Counted from the stretch's first letter, positions 43,869-53,467 are shown. The stretch is DNA of 64,000 nt from an uncultured Fulvivirga sp. (GCA_947500555.1 CANMSE010000001.1:62001-126000); one strand, 5' to 3'. A program made the numbers and translations. Notes: generated by a model from the letters alone, not told the origin.

Positions 43869-44999
43869 CAAAAAAGCAAACGATTGGATTTAGCATTCAA
43901 ATTTTTAGGGGCAAATAGACGAACAATAGGCAAGATTACTGCCTTTATGTTAAGCTTGTTCCTGTTTCTTTTTGCCCTTAATCTAATGGGTGATGCCTTC
44001 AAGCATATAGGTCATGATTCTTTCAAGTCCATCATCGTTGCTGCTTCCAATCCATATATTGGTCTATTTACTGGCCTAATAATAACTGCCTTAATCCAAA
44101 GTAGCTCAACTACAACAACAATGGTAGTAACGGCAGTAGCTACAGGCTCGATAAGCCTAAGTAATGCAATTCCAATCATTATTGGCGCCAATATCGGAAC
44201 AACTATTACCAGCATGTTGGTTAGTATTAGCTTTATAGGAAAACAAGAAGAATTTAAAAAGGCCATATCAGCCGGGTCGGCTCACAATCTATTCAATCTT
44301 ATCATTGTTCTTTTGTTATTTCCACTTGAGGTGAAATACAGTATTTTGACAAATTCAGCCAACTATATGACTTCTTTAATATATGGAGAGACCATCTCAG
44401 GTGCTGGAGATACCGTGACCTTAGAATTGATGGATATTTCTCAGTTATCAACAACTTTCACGGGCTTGTTTGGAAGCGGAGTTGTAACTCTTATAATCTC
44501 TTTCATATTACTGTTTTTGTCAATAAAAATAATTTCCAAGCTTATTTATCAATTAATAATTGGTGATGCAGAATCCAAATTTCAAAATTATTTTTTCAAA
44601 AATAACTCTAAGTCCTTTTTCTGGGGGACTTTACTGACTGCTGGTATACAGTCTAGCTCTATCACAACCTCATTAGTCATTCCATTCGTTGCCAATTCAA
44701 AAATCTCGTTGAATAAGGCAATTCCATTCATTCTAGGTGCCAACATTGGAACTACTATTACCGCATTTATAGTGGTCATATTCAAATCACAAACTGCAAC
44801 CAACATTGCAATGGCCCATTTGCTTTTTAACATCTTTGGTGTATTGTTTTTTCTTTCTTCTCCCGTATTGAGGCTGTTGCTAACAGCACTTTCCAACTGG
44901 TTCGGTGAAGTTGCTTCAAAGTATAGAATCACCATATTCTTATACTTGCTTCTTATATTCTTTGTAATTCCATTCCTATTGATTTTTCTGAATCAATAA
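43866..44999 (+). CDS. Na/Pi symporter without PhoU domain
   Basis: A transporter of up to 377 residues with the two inverted Na/Pi-II repeats: QSSSTTTTMV (about 80-89) and QSSSITTSLV (about 264-273), each followed by a GANIGTTIT motif. It lacks the PhoU-like tail of its divergent neighbour. The start is uncertain: TTG at 43866 gives the longest protein, but a TACCTTTG box overlaps it, so TTG 43884 or ATG 43947 (which begins at the first helix) may be used. A porin gene follows 87 bases later, supporting a role in phosphate uptake. Confidence 0.88.
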   Translation: MQKSKRLDLAFKFLGANRRTIGKITAFMLSLFLFLFALNLMGDAFKHIGHDSFKSIIVAASNPYIGLFTGLIITALIQSSSTTTTMVVTAVATGSISLSNAIPIIIGANIGTTITSMLVSISFIGKQEEFKKAISAGSAHNLFNLIIVLLLFPLEVKYSILTNSANYMTSLIYGETISGAGDTVTLELMDISQLSTTFTGLFGSGVVTLIISFILLFLSIKIISKLIYQLIIGDAESKFQNYFFKNNSKSFFWGTLLTAGIQSSSITTSLVIPFVANSKISLNKAIPFILGANIGTTITAFIVVIFKSQTATNIAMAHLLFNIFGVLFFLSSPVLRLLLTALSNWFGEVASKYRITIFLYLLLIFFVIPFLLIFLNQ

Positions 45000-45086
45000 T
45001 TGGAGTTCTACTGCAATAGCTTAGCTCTAGGATTACTGTAAAGGATTTTTAATATTTGCGAAACATTTTCGTAACACAATCTTAAC

Positions 45087-46256
45087 ATGAGATTCTCACT
45101 TGTCAGTCTGGCTTTCGTTTTTAGTTTTTTCATTTCAAATGCTCAAGATTCAACTTCAAATAAATTTGGCAAAGGTATTTCTCTAGTAGCCATAGACTCC
45201 TCATTTAGTATGAAATTCAGTACTAGATTTCAAACCTTATATGAAGGTACCTATAACGAAGAAACAGAAGATTGGTCGGATAAGATTCTGGTGAGACGTT
45301 TCAGACTAAAATTCGATGGATTTGCCTATACGCCAAAACTGGAATATAAAATCGAGCTCGGCATGTCAAATAGAGATATCAGTGGCGTAAATGCTCAAAC
45401 AAGTAATACTCCACGACTCATATTAGATGCTGTACTAAAATGGCATTTTAAAGAAAATTGGCAACTATGGTTCGGCCAAACAAAACTGCCGGGTAACAGA
45501 GAACGAGTTATTTCTTCTCAAAAATTACAATTCGTAGATAGAAGTTTAGTTAACAGTCGTTTCAACATTGATCGAGATATCGGTGTTCAACTTCGACATA
45601 AAAACAAAGGTAAACTAGGTACATTAAAGCAAGCAATCTCTATTTCTATGGGTGAAGGTCGCAATATTACCTCAAATAACACTGGTGGTTATGATTTCAC
45701 AGGCAGGGTAGAATGGCTTCCATTTGGAGACTTCACAAGTAAAGGGGACTATTTCAGCTCCGACTTGAAAAGAGAAGAAAAACCAAAGTTATCAATAGGT
45801 GCCACTTTTGATCTAAACAAAGGAGCGGCTCGACAAAGAGGGCAACTTGGAGATTTTGTTTTAGATTCGACTAATAATCAACTCTCAAATGATTTATCTA
45901 CCATTTTTATAGACGCCATGTTCAAATACAATGGCTGGTCTGTAATGAGTGAGTACGCGCATAAAACTGCAGATAAACAGTTAATAAGTGAAGATCTGTA
46001 TGCTACTGGAACAGGATTTGTCTTACAGTCTGGCTACTTATTTAAAAACAATTTTGAGGTTGCAGGACGATTTACCACAATAAGTGCCGATGACAGCAAC
46101 TTTTCCAGTATTGTTGATCAGGAAGAATACACTTTTGGAATTTCAAAGTATTTTGTAGGACACAGCCTCAAAATACAGAGTGATTTATCTTATTCTGACT
46201 TTGTACAGCAAGATAATACCTTCAGGTACAGGTTTCAAATGGAGTTATCGTTTTAA
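45087..46256 (+). CDS. Phosphate-selective porin O/P family protein
   Basis: A 389-residue outer-membrane porin (signal about 1-18, ending SNAQ). The OprP/OprO-type N-terminal strand region reads MKFSTRFQTLYEG and VRRFRLKFDGFAYTPKLEYKIELG; the protein ends with an aromatic final strand, FRYRFQMELSF. It probably lets phosphate or other anions cross the outer membrane, feeding the two Na/Pi transporters upstream. Ion selectivity is inferred from family and context. Confidence 0.82.
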   Translation: MRFSLVSLAFVFSFFISNAQDSTSNKFGKGISLVAIDSSFSMKFSTRFQTLYEGTYNEETEDWSDKILVRRFRLKFDGFAYTPKLEYKIELGMSNRDISGVNAQTSNTPRLILDAVLKWHFKENWQLWFGQTKLPGNRERVISSQKLQFVDRSLVNSRFNIDRDIGVQLRHKNKGKLGTLKQAISISMGEGRNITSNNTGGYDFTGRVEWLPFGDFTSKGDYFSSDLKREEKPKLSIGATFDLNKGAARQRGQLGDFVLDSTNNQLSNDLSTIFIDAMFKYNGWSVMSEYAHKTADKQLISEDLYATGTGFVLQSGYLFKNNFEVAGRFTTISADDSNFSSIVDQEEYTFGISKYFVGHSLKIQSDLSYSDFVQQDNTFRYRFQMELSF

Positions 46257-46328
46257 TCACTACTTGGACTACTTCTGAAAGGTTTCTTTTAGATTATTTA
46301 TCTTCGCCTAACTTAAAAAATTATCATA

Positions 46329-46694
46329 GTGCCAGAAAGTAGTCGGATTTTAAAATTTTTGGGATTGACCAATGCCATTGATCATATCAAAGCGTTGGTC
46401 GATACTCGTACGAAGCTATTAAAGCTGGAAATAAAAGAGGAGCTGGCAAAAGTATTGTCAAATGCTCTAATCAGCTTTGTGTTATTGAATTTACTTTTCT
46501 TCGCACTACTGCTTTTAAGCATCGGACTTAGCATTTACTTTGGTGGATTACTTGGCAATTACTTTTATGGTTTTGCTCTTATGTCAGGCTTTTACGTGGT
46601 TTTGCTTGTGCTTCTAATCTTATTAAAAGATAAAATCGGGCTTAAAGAAGCAATTGAAAAACAACTTAATAGTATTTTTAATACGGATAAATAG
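46329..46694 (+). CDS. Phage-holin-superfamily-like membrane protein
   Basis: A 121-residue protein with an amphipathic N-terminal helix (IDHIKALVDTRTKLLKLEIKEELAKVL) and two membrane helices (about 44-66 and 75-98). This is the 'phage holin family' pattern widespread in bacterial chromosomes; nothing else here suggests a prophage. It starts with GTG at 46329. It is followed after 7 bases by another small membrane protein gene; the pair may be an envelope-stress module of the YqjD/YqjE kind. Confidence 0.68.
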   Translation: MPESSRILKFLGLTNAIDHIKALVDTRTKLLKLEIKEELAKVLSNALISFVLLNLLFFALLLLSIGLSIYFGGLLGNYFYGFALMSGFYVVLLVLLILLKDKIGLKEAIEKQLNSIFNTDK

Positions 46695-46701
46695 TTGATT
46701 T

Positions 46702-47058
46702 ATGTCCAAAAAATCTGCTTTAGAAGAATTAACCAGAAAACAAGAAATCGACCTTCGCGAAGAGCTTGAGTTAGTTGCCGAAAAGGGTAAATCTGTATTA
46801 TCAAATACATTTTTAGTCGTAGGAGGACTGGCACTGACTTATATGATATTTAAAGCTTTGACGTCAGAAGAGCCTAAAAAGAAAAAAAATATTGTTACAT
46901 CGGATAAAACCAAATCCGATCAATCTGGAACAAAATTTAGCCATATTGTTGAATCTTTAGCTGAGGGAGCTTCTCTGTTTTTATTAGGAATGGCTAAGGA
47001 AAAACTTGCAGAATATTTAAATGTTAGAGATGAGTCTTCTGAAGGAAATAAAGCATAG
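46702..47058 (+). CDS. Small membrane protein with charged N-terminus
   Basis: A 118-residue protein: a charged helical N-terminus (about 1-32), one membrane helix (about 35-52), a Lys/Ser-rich linker (about 56-78) and a second moderately hydrophobic segment (about 86-104). No family is recognised with certainty. It sits directly behind the holin-like gene and overlaps the start of the GGGP synthase gene, so the three are cotranscribed. Confidence 0.6.
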   Translation: MSKKSALEELTRKQEIDLREELELVAEKGKSVLSNTFLVVGGLALTYMIFKALTSEEPKKKKNIVTSDKTKSDQSGTKFSHIVESLAEGASLFLLGMAKEKLAEYLNVRDESSEGNKA

Positions 47059-47791
47059 AAAAGAAAAGAGGAAAAAGTCATTAGCAGTTCTGGTTGATCC
47101 AGATAAGGTATCTGACATGAATGAATTATCAGCCCTTACGTCCTTGGCTAAGGAATGCTGTCTGGATTTCTTTTTTGTAGGAGGAAGTCTTTTAACTCAA
47201 GATAACTTGTCAAGAGTGATACAACAATTAAAGGATAATTGTGATATTCCTGTGGTTCTTTTCCCTGGTAATAGTATGCAAATAAGTAATAATGCTGATG
47301 CCCTGCTTTTCTTAAGCCTTATTTCAGGACGAAATGCTGATTTTCTTATAGGGCAACATGTGAATGCTGCGCCACTTCTTAAGAAAAGCAGCCTAGAAAT
47401 TATTCCTACAGGGTATATGATCATAAACTCTCAAGCTACCACTGCCGTAAGTTATATGAGTAATACGTTACCAATTCCTCCTGAAAAGTATTCTATAGCT
47501 TCGTCAACAGCGTTGGCCGGTGAAATGTTGGGCTTGGATATTATTTACTTAGACGCTGGTAGCGGATCCGATCAGGAGATATCTCCAAAAATGATAAGAA
47601 AAGTAAGGGAGACAGTCAGTGTACCAATGATAGTTGGAGGTGGAATAAATAGTGCTTTAAAAGCTACACAAGCTCTTGAGGCTGGAGCTGATATCATAGT
47701 CATAGGCAATGCGATAGAAAAAAACCCCAATCTTATGATTGAGGTTTCTGATAAGATTTATGACTTCAACAAAAGTCTAAACGTTCATTAG
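47030..47791 (+). CDS. Geranylgeranylglyceryl/heptaprenylglyceryl phosphate synthase (PcrB/GGGPS family)
   Basis: A roughly 253-residue TIM-barrel prenyltransferase that joins a polyprenyl diphosphate to sn-glycerol 1-phosphate. Motifs are VLVDPDKV, FVGGSLL, PVVLFPGN, YLDAGSGSD, VGGGINS and IVIGNAIEKNP, typical of GGGPS group II. Bacteroidota homologues of this archaeal-type enzyme are known. The start at 47030 (MSLLKEIKHRK) is preferred; an ATG at 47021 is also in frame. Both lie inside the preceding gene, an overlap of about 29 bases. It converges with the AraC gene, overlapping by 15 bases. Confidence 0.87.
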   Translation: MSLLKEIKHRKEKRKKSLAVLVDPDKVSDMNELSALTSLAKECCLDFFFVGGSLLTQDNLSRVIQQLKDNCDIPVVLFPGNSMQISNNADALLFLSLISGRNADFLIGQHVNAAPLLKKSSLEIIPTGYMIINSQATTAVSYMSNTLPIPPEKYSIASSTALAGEMLGLDIIYLDAGSGSDQEISPKMIRKVRETVSVPMIVGGGINSALKATQALEAGADIIVIGNAIEKNPNLMIEVSDKIYDFNKSLNVH

Positions 47792-48700
47792 AGTTTCTCT
47801 CTTTCTCATTTTCCCAGCTGGGATACCATACATCATTTTGAATCTTCTGCAAAAATATGCAGTATCCTTATAACCACACGTTTGTCCTATATCCCTTATG
47901 CTCATTTTAGTGGTACGCAACAGTTTAACCGCATACTCCATTCTCTGATATTCTATATAATCTTGAGGGTTGATGCCAGTTAAAGTTTTAAAGTATTGCC
48001 CAACATAATCTTCAGATACATCAGCGATATCTGATAGAGCTTTGTTAGTCAATTCTCCACCTAGGTTATCTTTAATATGTTTAAAGAGTTTAATCAATCG
48101 AGGATCTTTAAAATAAGTACTATTTGTAGCCATTTGCTCAACAAACAAACGTTTTTCTAAAATGTGCCTTATTACTTCAATGACTAAAGAATCAGTTTTT
48201 AATTTAATTACTCGCTGATTGCCCACTCGCATGTCATGGCTTTCCTTTACGATTTCATATATACAGTTATTAACTGCCGTATTTTCAATAGAAAAGGCTG
48301 GGATATCAAGTGTGGTGAAGAAATTGACAGTATCAAAAACTTTCGTTTCAAAAACAATCATAGTAAAATCAGCAACTACATTTGTGATATCATTCGAATC
48401 TGCTGATCTGAAGTATTCCGCTTGTTTGAAACCAAACTCTTCAAGATTAAGTATGGTGGATTTTTCATCTACCTCTCCAAAGGATAAAGTAGTGACTCTA
48501 TTTGCAGGTATAAAAACTGCATTCCCTTCTTTTAACTGCTCTTGATCCTTACCATATCTTATTATCCCCTTCTTTAGAAATAAAATTGCATTTTCTGTCT
48601 CTTCATAGTCTTTCAACACAAAGGGGTTCGAAACCTTTATATTATTGGACTTTAAGTACTTTATGCCGAGTGATTCTATAATTTTGTTGTAATCTTCCAT
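47777..48700 (-). CDS. AraC-family transcriptional regulator
   Basis: A 307-residue regulator. The C-terminal DNA-binding domain (about 205-300) has two helix-turn-helix units: LSDIADVSEDYVGQYFKTLTG and IRDIGQTCGYKDTAYFCRRFK, followed by KMMYGIPAGKMRKR. The N-terminal about 110 residues resemble a cupin-type sensor (LFLKKGIIRYG, GNAVFIPANRV). Target genes are not evident; the neighbouring GGGPS operon is convergent. A monocistronic arrangement is likely. Confidence 0.88.
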   Translation of the reverse strand: MEDYNKIIESLGIKYLKSNNIKVSNPFVLKDYEETENAILFLKKGIIRYGKDQEQLKEGNAVFIPANRVTTLSFGEVDEKSTILNLEEFGFKQAEYFRSADSNDITNVVADFTMIVFETKVFDTVNFFTTLDIPAFSIENTAVNNCIYEIVKESHDMRVGNQRVIKLKTDSLVIEVIRHILEKRLFVEQMATNSTYFKDPRLIKLFKHIKDNLGGELTNKALSDIADVSEDYVGQYFKTLTGINPQDYIEYQRMEYAVKLLRTTKMSIRDIGQTCGYKDTAYFCRRFKMMYGIPAGKMRKRETLMNV

Positions 48701-48798
48701 TATACTGATGTATTAAATCAACTCTAAATTACAAATTAATTTCAAATAGCATCTGCACTTTTCTAAGGAAAGTATAACTTTTTAGAGAAGATAAATAA

Positions 48799-49941
48799 CT
48801 AGTCTCTTAATATTTCCCTTCCGATCACTATTTTCTGTATTTCTGAAGTGCCTTCATAAATCTGTGTGATTTTAGCATCTCTCATTAAGCGTTCAACATG
48901 ATACTCTTTAACAAAACCATAACCTCCATGAACTTGAACTGCTTCTACTGTAATATCCATAGCAGCTTTAGAAGCAAACAACTTGGCCATAGCCGCTTCT
49001 TTCACCAGGTTTTTACCCTGATCCTTTAAGCTGGCAGCCTGAAAACATAAAAGTCTCGCTGCTTCTATTTGAGTTGCCATATCAGATAATTTGAATTGAA
49101 TCGCCTGATGTTGAGATATTTCTTTCCCAAAAGCTTTACGCTCTTTCGAATACTTAAGTGCCAACTCGTAAGCTCCTGAAGCAATGCCTAGAGCTTGTGA
49201 TGCTATACCAATACGGCCGCCATTGAGTGTAGACATTGCAAAATTGAAACCAAAACCGTCTTCTCCTATTCGATTAGCTTTAGGAACTTTTACATCTGTA
49301 AACATAAGAGAATGGGTATCTGAACCTCTAATACCTAATTTATTTTCCTTCTTACCGACAACAAAACCATCCATCCCTTTTTCAACGATAAGGGCATTTA
49401 TACCCTTATGTCTTTTATCTGCATCAGTTTGTGCGATAATAATATAGGTGCTGGCGGTTCCTCCATTTGTAATCCAGTTTTTTGTACCATTCAGCAGGTA
49501 ATGATCTCCCATATCAATAGCCGTTGTACGTTGACTAGTTGCATCAGAACCTGCCTCAGGCTCTGATAAGCAGAACGCTCCAATGTGCTCCCCAGTAGTA
49601 AGTTTGGTAAGATATTTCTGTTTTTGTTCTTCGTTACCATACTTTTCCAACCCCCAGCAAACCAATGAATTGTTTACAGACATTACAACCGAGCAAGAAG
49701 CATCAACTTTAGATATTTCTTCCATGGCGAGCACATAACTGATGGTATCCATACCACCACCATTATACTTCGGAGAAGTCATCATACCCATAAAACCAAG
49801 CTCCCCCATTTTTTTTATTTGTTCTTTTGGGTATTCCTGATTTTCATCTCTTTCAATTACTCCTGGGAGTAAATCTGTTTGTGCAAAATCTCTTGCTGCA
49901 TCTCGTACTGCTATTTGTTCTTCTGTTAATTCAAAATTCAT
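48799..49941 (-). CDS. Acyl-CoA dehydrogenase
   Basis: A 380-residue FAD enzyme of fatty acid beta-oxidation (short/medium-chain acyl-CoA type). Motifs: GAFCLSEPEAGSDA (about 127-140), WITNGG, and QIYEGTSEIQKIVIGREIL at the C-terminus, where the Glu in YEGTSE is the catalytic base. Length is that of butyryl-CoA dehydrogenases. A strong stem-loop lies between it and the upstream YugP-type gene, so its expression is partly uncoupled from the pan operon. Confidence 0.93.
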   Translation of the reverse strand: MNFELTEEQIAVRDAARDFAQTDLLPGVIERDENQEYPKEQIKKMGELGFMGMMTSPKYNGGGMDTISYVLAMEEISKVDASCSVVMSVNNSLVCWGLEKYGNEEQKQKYLTKLTTGEHIGAFCLSEPEAGSDATSQRTTAIDMGDHYLLNGTKNWITNGGTASTYIIIAQTDADKRHKGINALIVEKGMDGFVVGKKENKLGIRGSDTHSLMFTDVKVPKANRIGEDGFGFNFAMSTLNGGRIGIASQALGIASGAYELALKYSKERKAFGKEISQHQAIQFKLSDMATQIEAARLLCFQAASLKDQGKNLVKEAAMAKLFASKAAMDITVEAVQVHGGYGFVKEYHVERLMRDAKITQIYEGTSEIQKIVIGREILRD

Positions 49942-49973
49942 ATGTCTTAAATACTTTTTCCTTTATAAACAAC

Positions 49974-50002
49974 AAAGGTCAGGAATGTTATTCCCGACCT
50001 TT
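49974..50002 (-). terminator. Stem-loop terminator between the peptidase and acyl-CoA dehydrogenase genes
   Basis: AAAGGTC and GACCTTT form the base, an A/C mismatch follows, and GGAAT pairs with ATTCC around GTT. On the minus strand T-rich sequence follows. Confidence 0.75.
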
Positions 50003-50031
50003 CAAAATTACATATATTTTACGTTTGAATT

Positions 50032-50724
50032 TTAGTCCCTACTTCCTAAAAAAAGACTTACATAATATAATAAAGTAACAAGTGAGCCTAAAGCAACAAC
50101 AACATAGGTCATTGCAGCCCATTTAAGTGCATCTTTAGCCATTCCATGTTCTTCACTGTTTACAATCCCTCTTTCGTCAATCCACGCTAGCGCTCTTTTG
50201 CTGGCATCAAATTCTACTGGTAAAGTTACAAAAGAAAATAGCGTCATTACACCATAAGCTCCTATGATGACTAATAGAGCCATATTCCAAGGAATTATAC
50301 TTGGCAGCATAAATCCACCAAAAAGCATCATCATAAAAATTACATTTAAAACCTTAGCACTAGCATTTTGAATTGGCACCATAGCCGATCTAAATTCCAA
50401 CATACTATAGGCAGTAGCATGTTGAACAGCATGCCCACACTCATGAGAAGCAACTGCTGCTGCTGCTGCATTTCTTCCACTATAAACTTCAGGGCTTAGG
50501 TTTACTGTTCTATTCGCTGGGTTGTAGTGATCTGTCAATTTTCCTGGGACAGAAATCACTTCTACATCACCAAGCCCGTGATCAGCTAACATGAGTTTTG
50601 CAACCTCAGCACCAGACAAATTCCTTTGAAGGGGAATTTTTGAGTACTTTTTAAATTTACTTTTTAATCTTGAGCTTACGGCAAAGCTTATTATGCCGAA
50701 AACTATCATTATTACTATTATCAT
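50032..50724 (-). CDS. Zinc metallopeptidase, YugP-type membrane protein
   Basis: A 230-residue membrane protein of the neutral zinc metallopeptidase (YugP) family. The HExxH motif is in ASHECGHAVQH (about 90-100); membrane helices are at about 2-16, 122-165 (two) and 203-225. LSPEVYSGRNAAAAAVASHE before it is typical. The physiological target is unknown. It is 5 bases downstream of rfaE2 in the pan-flippase-rfaE2 operon. Confidence 0.85.
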   Translation of the reverse strand: MIIVIMIVFGIISFAVSSRLKSKFKKYSKIPLQRNLSGAEVAKLMLADHGLGDVEVISVPGKLTDHYNPANRTVNLSPEVYSGRNAAAAAVASHECGHAVQHATAYSMLEFRSAMVPIQNASAKVLNVIFMMMLFGGFMLPSIIPWNMALLVIIGAYGVMTLFSFVTLPVEFDASKRALAWIDERGIVNSEEHGMAKDALKWAAMTYVVVALGSLVTLLYYVSLFLGSRD

Positions 50725-50729
50725 ATCTC

Positions 50730-51218
50730 TTACTTTTTTAAAGCCTTTATTTTTTCAACCAAATTGGTGGTAGAATACCCATCAACTAGAGATATAGTCT
50801 CCACCCTTCCGCCATTGGCAATTACAAAATCTGCACCAATAATATTTTCTGCCAAATAGTCATTCCCCTTGACCAAAATGTCTGGACAAAGGGCTTCAAT
50901 AGTTTCCTTTGGAGTGTCTTCAGAAAAGAATGCAACTGCATCCACAAAATCAAGTGCAGCTATCAATCTAGCCCGAGACTCTTGATTATTTAAAGGCCTT
51001 TCAGGTCCTTTTAATCGCTGTACCGAATCATCAGTATTCAACGCTACTATAAGCTTATTCCCGAGTCTTTTTGACTTCTCAAGATAGTCTACATGACCCA
51101 AATGTAGTATATCAAAACATCCATTTGTAAATACAACATCCTTATCGTGAGACTTCCAATTGGAAATTTTCTTCTTTAGTTGTTCAATTGACAATATTTT
51201 ATCAGCTGTTGTTTTCAA
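50730..51218 (-). CDS. rfaE2: D-glycero-beta-D-manno-heptose 1-phosphate adenylyltransferase
   Basis: A 162-residue nucleotidyltransferase that activates heptose 1-phosphate as ADP-heptose for LPS inner core. It corresponds to the C-terminal half of E. coli HldE: TNGCFDILHLGHVDYLEKS (HxGH motif), GPERPLNNQESRA, ILVKGNDY and VDGYSTTNLVEKI. The kinase half is not fused and not in view. It overlaps the preceding flippase-like gene by 17 bases. Confidence 0.9.
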   Translation of the reverse strand: MKTTADKILSIEQLKKKISNWKSHDKDVVFTNGCFDILHLGHVDYLEKSKRLGNKLIVALNTDDSVQRLKGPERPLNNQESRARLIAALDFVDAVAFFSEDTPKETIEALCPDILVKGNDYLAENIIGADFVIANGGRVETISLVDGYSTTNLVEKIKALKK

Positions 51219-52239
51219 CTCGTCCTTTCAATATTTGGCTTGTTATCAAAGATAGTGCACCCACAACAATAATTACTAGCGTTTGCCACCCATGAAATAT
51301 AAATGTAAATGCTACTGCCTTATCTTGAGGCAGCATATAAAGTATGACCAATCCTGTTGAAACTAGTACGTGAAAGCTCCCTGCTCCTCCAGGAAGAGGC
51401 ATGGCCATAGCTATACCACCTATAACAAAAATAGTTAACGCAGCTCCCAAGCCAAGGCTCTCTGTTTCTGGAAAAGCCAGCATGACGAAATACATCATTA
51501 AATAATAACAAACCCATATTAGAAGAGAGTAGGCAATAAATAGACCTCGTTTTTCAAGCTTCAATACAGATTTGACTCCATCTTTTACACCCGTGAGAGC
51601 AGATCTGGACTTTATTAACAATCTTAAAACTTTATATTTCTTTCTTCTTAGTAGGTATCTGAATATAATCCAGAGTCCCAAGGCGAATAATGAACCAGCG
51701 ACTAGAATCATAACATATGATCGATAACTACTTTGACTTCTTAAATTTTGAACCTGTTCAGATTCGAAAAATAATAACAGATTATCAAGCTCAATTAAAA
51801 ATGACGCTAATATTAAGATTACCAGAAATAGAAGGTCAATAACACGTTCTGCTACAACTGTACCTAATGAAATATCCACCGGTGTCTTGTTTAGCCTGTA
51901 AAGGTTATAGCACCTAGATACTTCACCTCCTCTGGGGATAGCTAGGTTTATGAAGTAACCTATCATCACCGAAAGAAACCCCTCACTTAGTTTTAACTGA
52001 TAACCAATAGGGTTCAGTAAAAGCTTCCATCTTTGCGCTCGAATAAGGTGGCTAAAAATGGCCATGACTGCGGAGAAAAGTAAGAATAGTTTATTAGCTC
52101 CTTTCCAAACCGTTAACAAGTAATCTGATTTACTCTCACCCTCACTTACTTGTATACCATCAAAAGACAACCACAAAAGCAAACCTGTCACCAAAAGCAT
52201 GACCGTATACCTAATAAAATTTTTGATTTTTTTTCCCAT
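51202..52239 (-). CDS. Lysylphosphatidylglycerol synthase TM region/UPF0104 family membrane protein
   Basis: A 345-residue integral membrane protein with about eight helices. The family pattern includes LGTVVAERVIDLLFLV (about 126-141) and GGIAMAMPLPGGAGSFHVL (about 277-295). These proteins (flippase-like domain, AglD/MprF membrane half) are associated with lipid or polyprenol-linked substrate movement; the exact role is unknown. The ATG at 52239 is preferred over a TTG one codon upstream. It follows panD by 3 bases. Confidence 0.8.
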   Translation of the reverse strand: MGKKIKNFIRYTVMLLVTGLLLWLSFDGIQVSEGESKSDYLLTVWKGANKLFLLFSAVMAIFSHLIRAQRWKLLLNPIGYQLKLSEGFLSVMIGYFINLAIPRGGEVSRCYNLYRLNKTPVDISLGTVVAERVIDLLFLVILILASFLIELDNLLLFFESEQVQNLRSQSSYRSYVMILVAGSLFALGLWIIFRYLLRRKKYKVLRLLIKSRSALTGVKDGVKSVLKLEKRGLFIAYSLLIWVCYYLMMYFVMLAFPETESLGLGAALTIFVIGGIAMAMPLPGGAGSFHVLVSTGLVILYMLPQDKAVAFTFIFHGWQTLVIIVVGALSLITSQILKGRVENNS

Positions 52240-52242
52240 CAA

Positions 52243-52593
52243 CTACTTTGGGAGCTTGTTATCAGCATCTGGGAATATCACTGAAGGTTTAAATCCTTTT
52301 GCTTCATCAAAATCCATTGAAGCATAAGATATGATAATAATTACATCTCCAACCTGAACCTTTCTCGCTGCTGGGCCATTCAAACATACAACTCCGCTGC
52401 CTTTTTCACCTTTTATAGTATAGGTCTCAATCCGTTCACCATTATTTATGTTAACAATTTGAACTTTTTCCCCTTCAATCATATTTGCTGCTTCCAGCAA
52501 CTCTGCATCAATCGTTACACTGCCAACATAATGTAGCTCTGCTTCAGTGACTTTTACTCTGTGTATTTTAGACTTTAGTACTTCTATATTCAC
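52243..52593 (-). CDS. panD: Aspartate 1-decarboxylase
   Basis: A 116-residue pyruvoyl enzyme making beta-alanine for pantothenate. The self-cleavage site is the Gly-Ser of [13 protein letters not shown] (G24-S25), and the downstream [23 protein letters not shown] and [10 protein letters not shown] strands are canonical. It is encoded 13 bases after panC, giving both genes that converge on pantothenate; coaX elsewhere in the window uses the product. Confidence 0.95.
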   Translation of the reverse strand: MNIEVLKSKIHRVKVTEAELHYVGSVTIDAELLEAANMIEGEKVQIVNINNGERIETYTIKGEKGSGVVCLNGPAARKVQVGDVIIIISYASMDFDEAKGFKPSVIFPDADNKLPK

Positions 52594-52606
52594 GGTTGCA
52601 AAGTTG

Positions 52607-53446
52607 TTAAAAAATCCTGTTATCTATAAGCCTTACGTTATCTATAAAAGCAGCTATACATAAAGCAACGCCTTTAGATTCTTTTTTGTTCTCTATGTTC
52701 ATGAGTGTATCATTATCTACTAATTCAAAATAGTCGACCTTAATTGAAGAACTTTCGAGCTCTTTGATCAAATCATATTTAAACTCATGAAAATCGCAGC
52801 CCGTTTTCAATTGTTTTTCTGCTGTTTCTAAGGTTTGATTAAGCCTAACCGCTCTTAATCTACCTTCCTCAGTTAATCTGGCATTTCTTGAAGACATTGC
52901 TAAACCATTAATTTCTCGCACTATAGGTACACTTCTTATTCTAAGCCCGAATGACAAGTCTCTAACGATTAGTTCGATGATTCTGAGCTGCTGTAAGTCT
53001 TTTTGTCCAAAATAAGCGATATCTGGGTCTACAATATTAAAAAGCTTACATACGACTAAAGCAACACCATTAAAGTGTCCAGGGCGATGAACTGCTTCCA
53101 TTACATTTTCTAATCTTCCAAAATCAAATTTCATGGATACAGGATCAGAGTAAATTTCATCAGCCTGTGGACAAAATACTACATCACAACCCAAATCTTT
53201 CAGAAGGGAAAGATCTTCTTCAATATTTCGTGGATACTTTTCAAGATCCTCATTGTTATCAAATTGTTTGGGGTTCACGAAAATGCTGCAAATCGTGATG
53301 TCATTATCTTTTATAGACTGATTGACTAATGCAGCGTGGCCTTCATGAAGTGCCCCCATAGTCGGGACCAAACCTATGCCAAGCCCATTGGACTTCTTTT
53401 GAGATATAAAGTGTCTCAAAGAATCAATTTCATAGAAAACTTGCAT
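52607..53446 (-). CDS. panC: Pantothenate synthetase
   Basis: A 279-residue ligase joining pantoate and beta-alanine with ATP. Motifs: [12 protein letters not shown] (HxGH), [34 protein letters not shown] and [11 protein letters not shown] (KMSKS-like). The ATG at 53446 starts MQVFYEI; a GTG three codons upstream is possible. It heads the minus-strand operon and is divergent from the GT5-like gene. Confidence 0.95.
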   Translation of the reverse strand: MQVFYEIDSLRHFISQKKSNGLGIGLVPTMGALHEGHAALVNQSIKDNDITICSIFVNPKQFDNNEDLEKYPRNIEEDLSLLKDLGCDVVFCPQADEIYSDPVSMKFDFGRLENVMEAVHRPGHFNGVALVVCKLFNIVDPDIAYFGQKDLQQLRIIELIVRDLSFGLRIRSVPIVREINGLAMSSRNARLTEEGRLRAVRLNQTLETAEKQLKTGCDFHEFKYDLIKELESSSIKVDYFELVDNDTLMNIENKKESKGVALCIAAFIDNVRLIDNRIF

Positions 53447-53467
53447 CTCAATCACTTAAAAAGGTCG

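Noticed and set aside
46329..46694. Prophage signature from the holin-like gene
   Set aside because: No lysin, structural, integrase or regulator genes accompany it, and such holin-family proteins are common in ordinary chromosomes.
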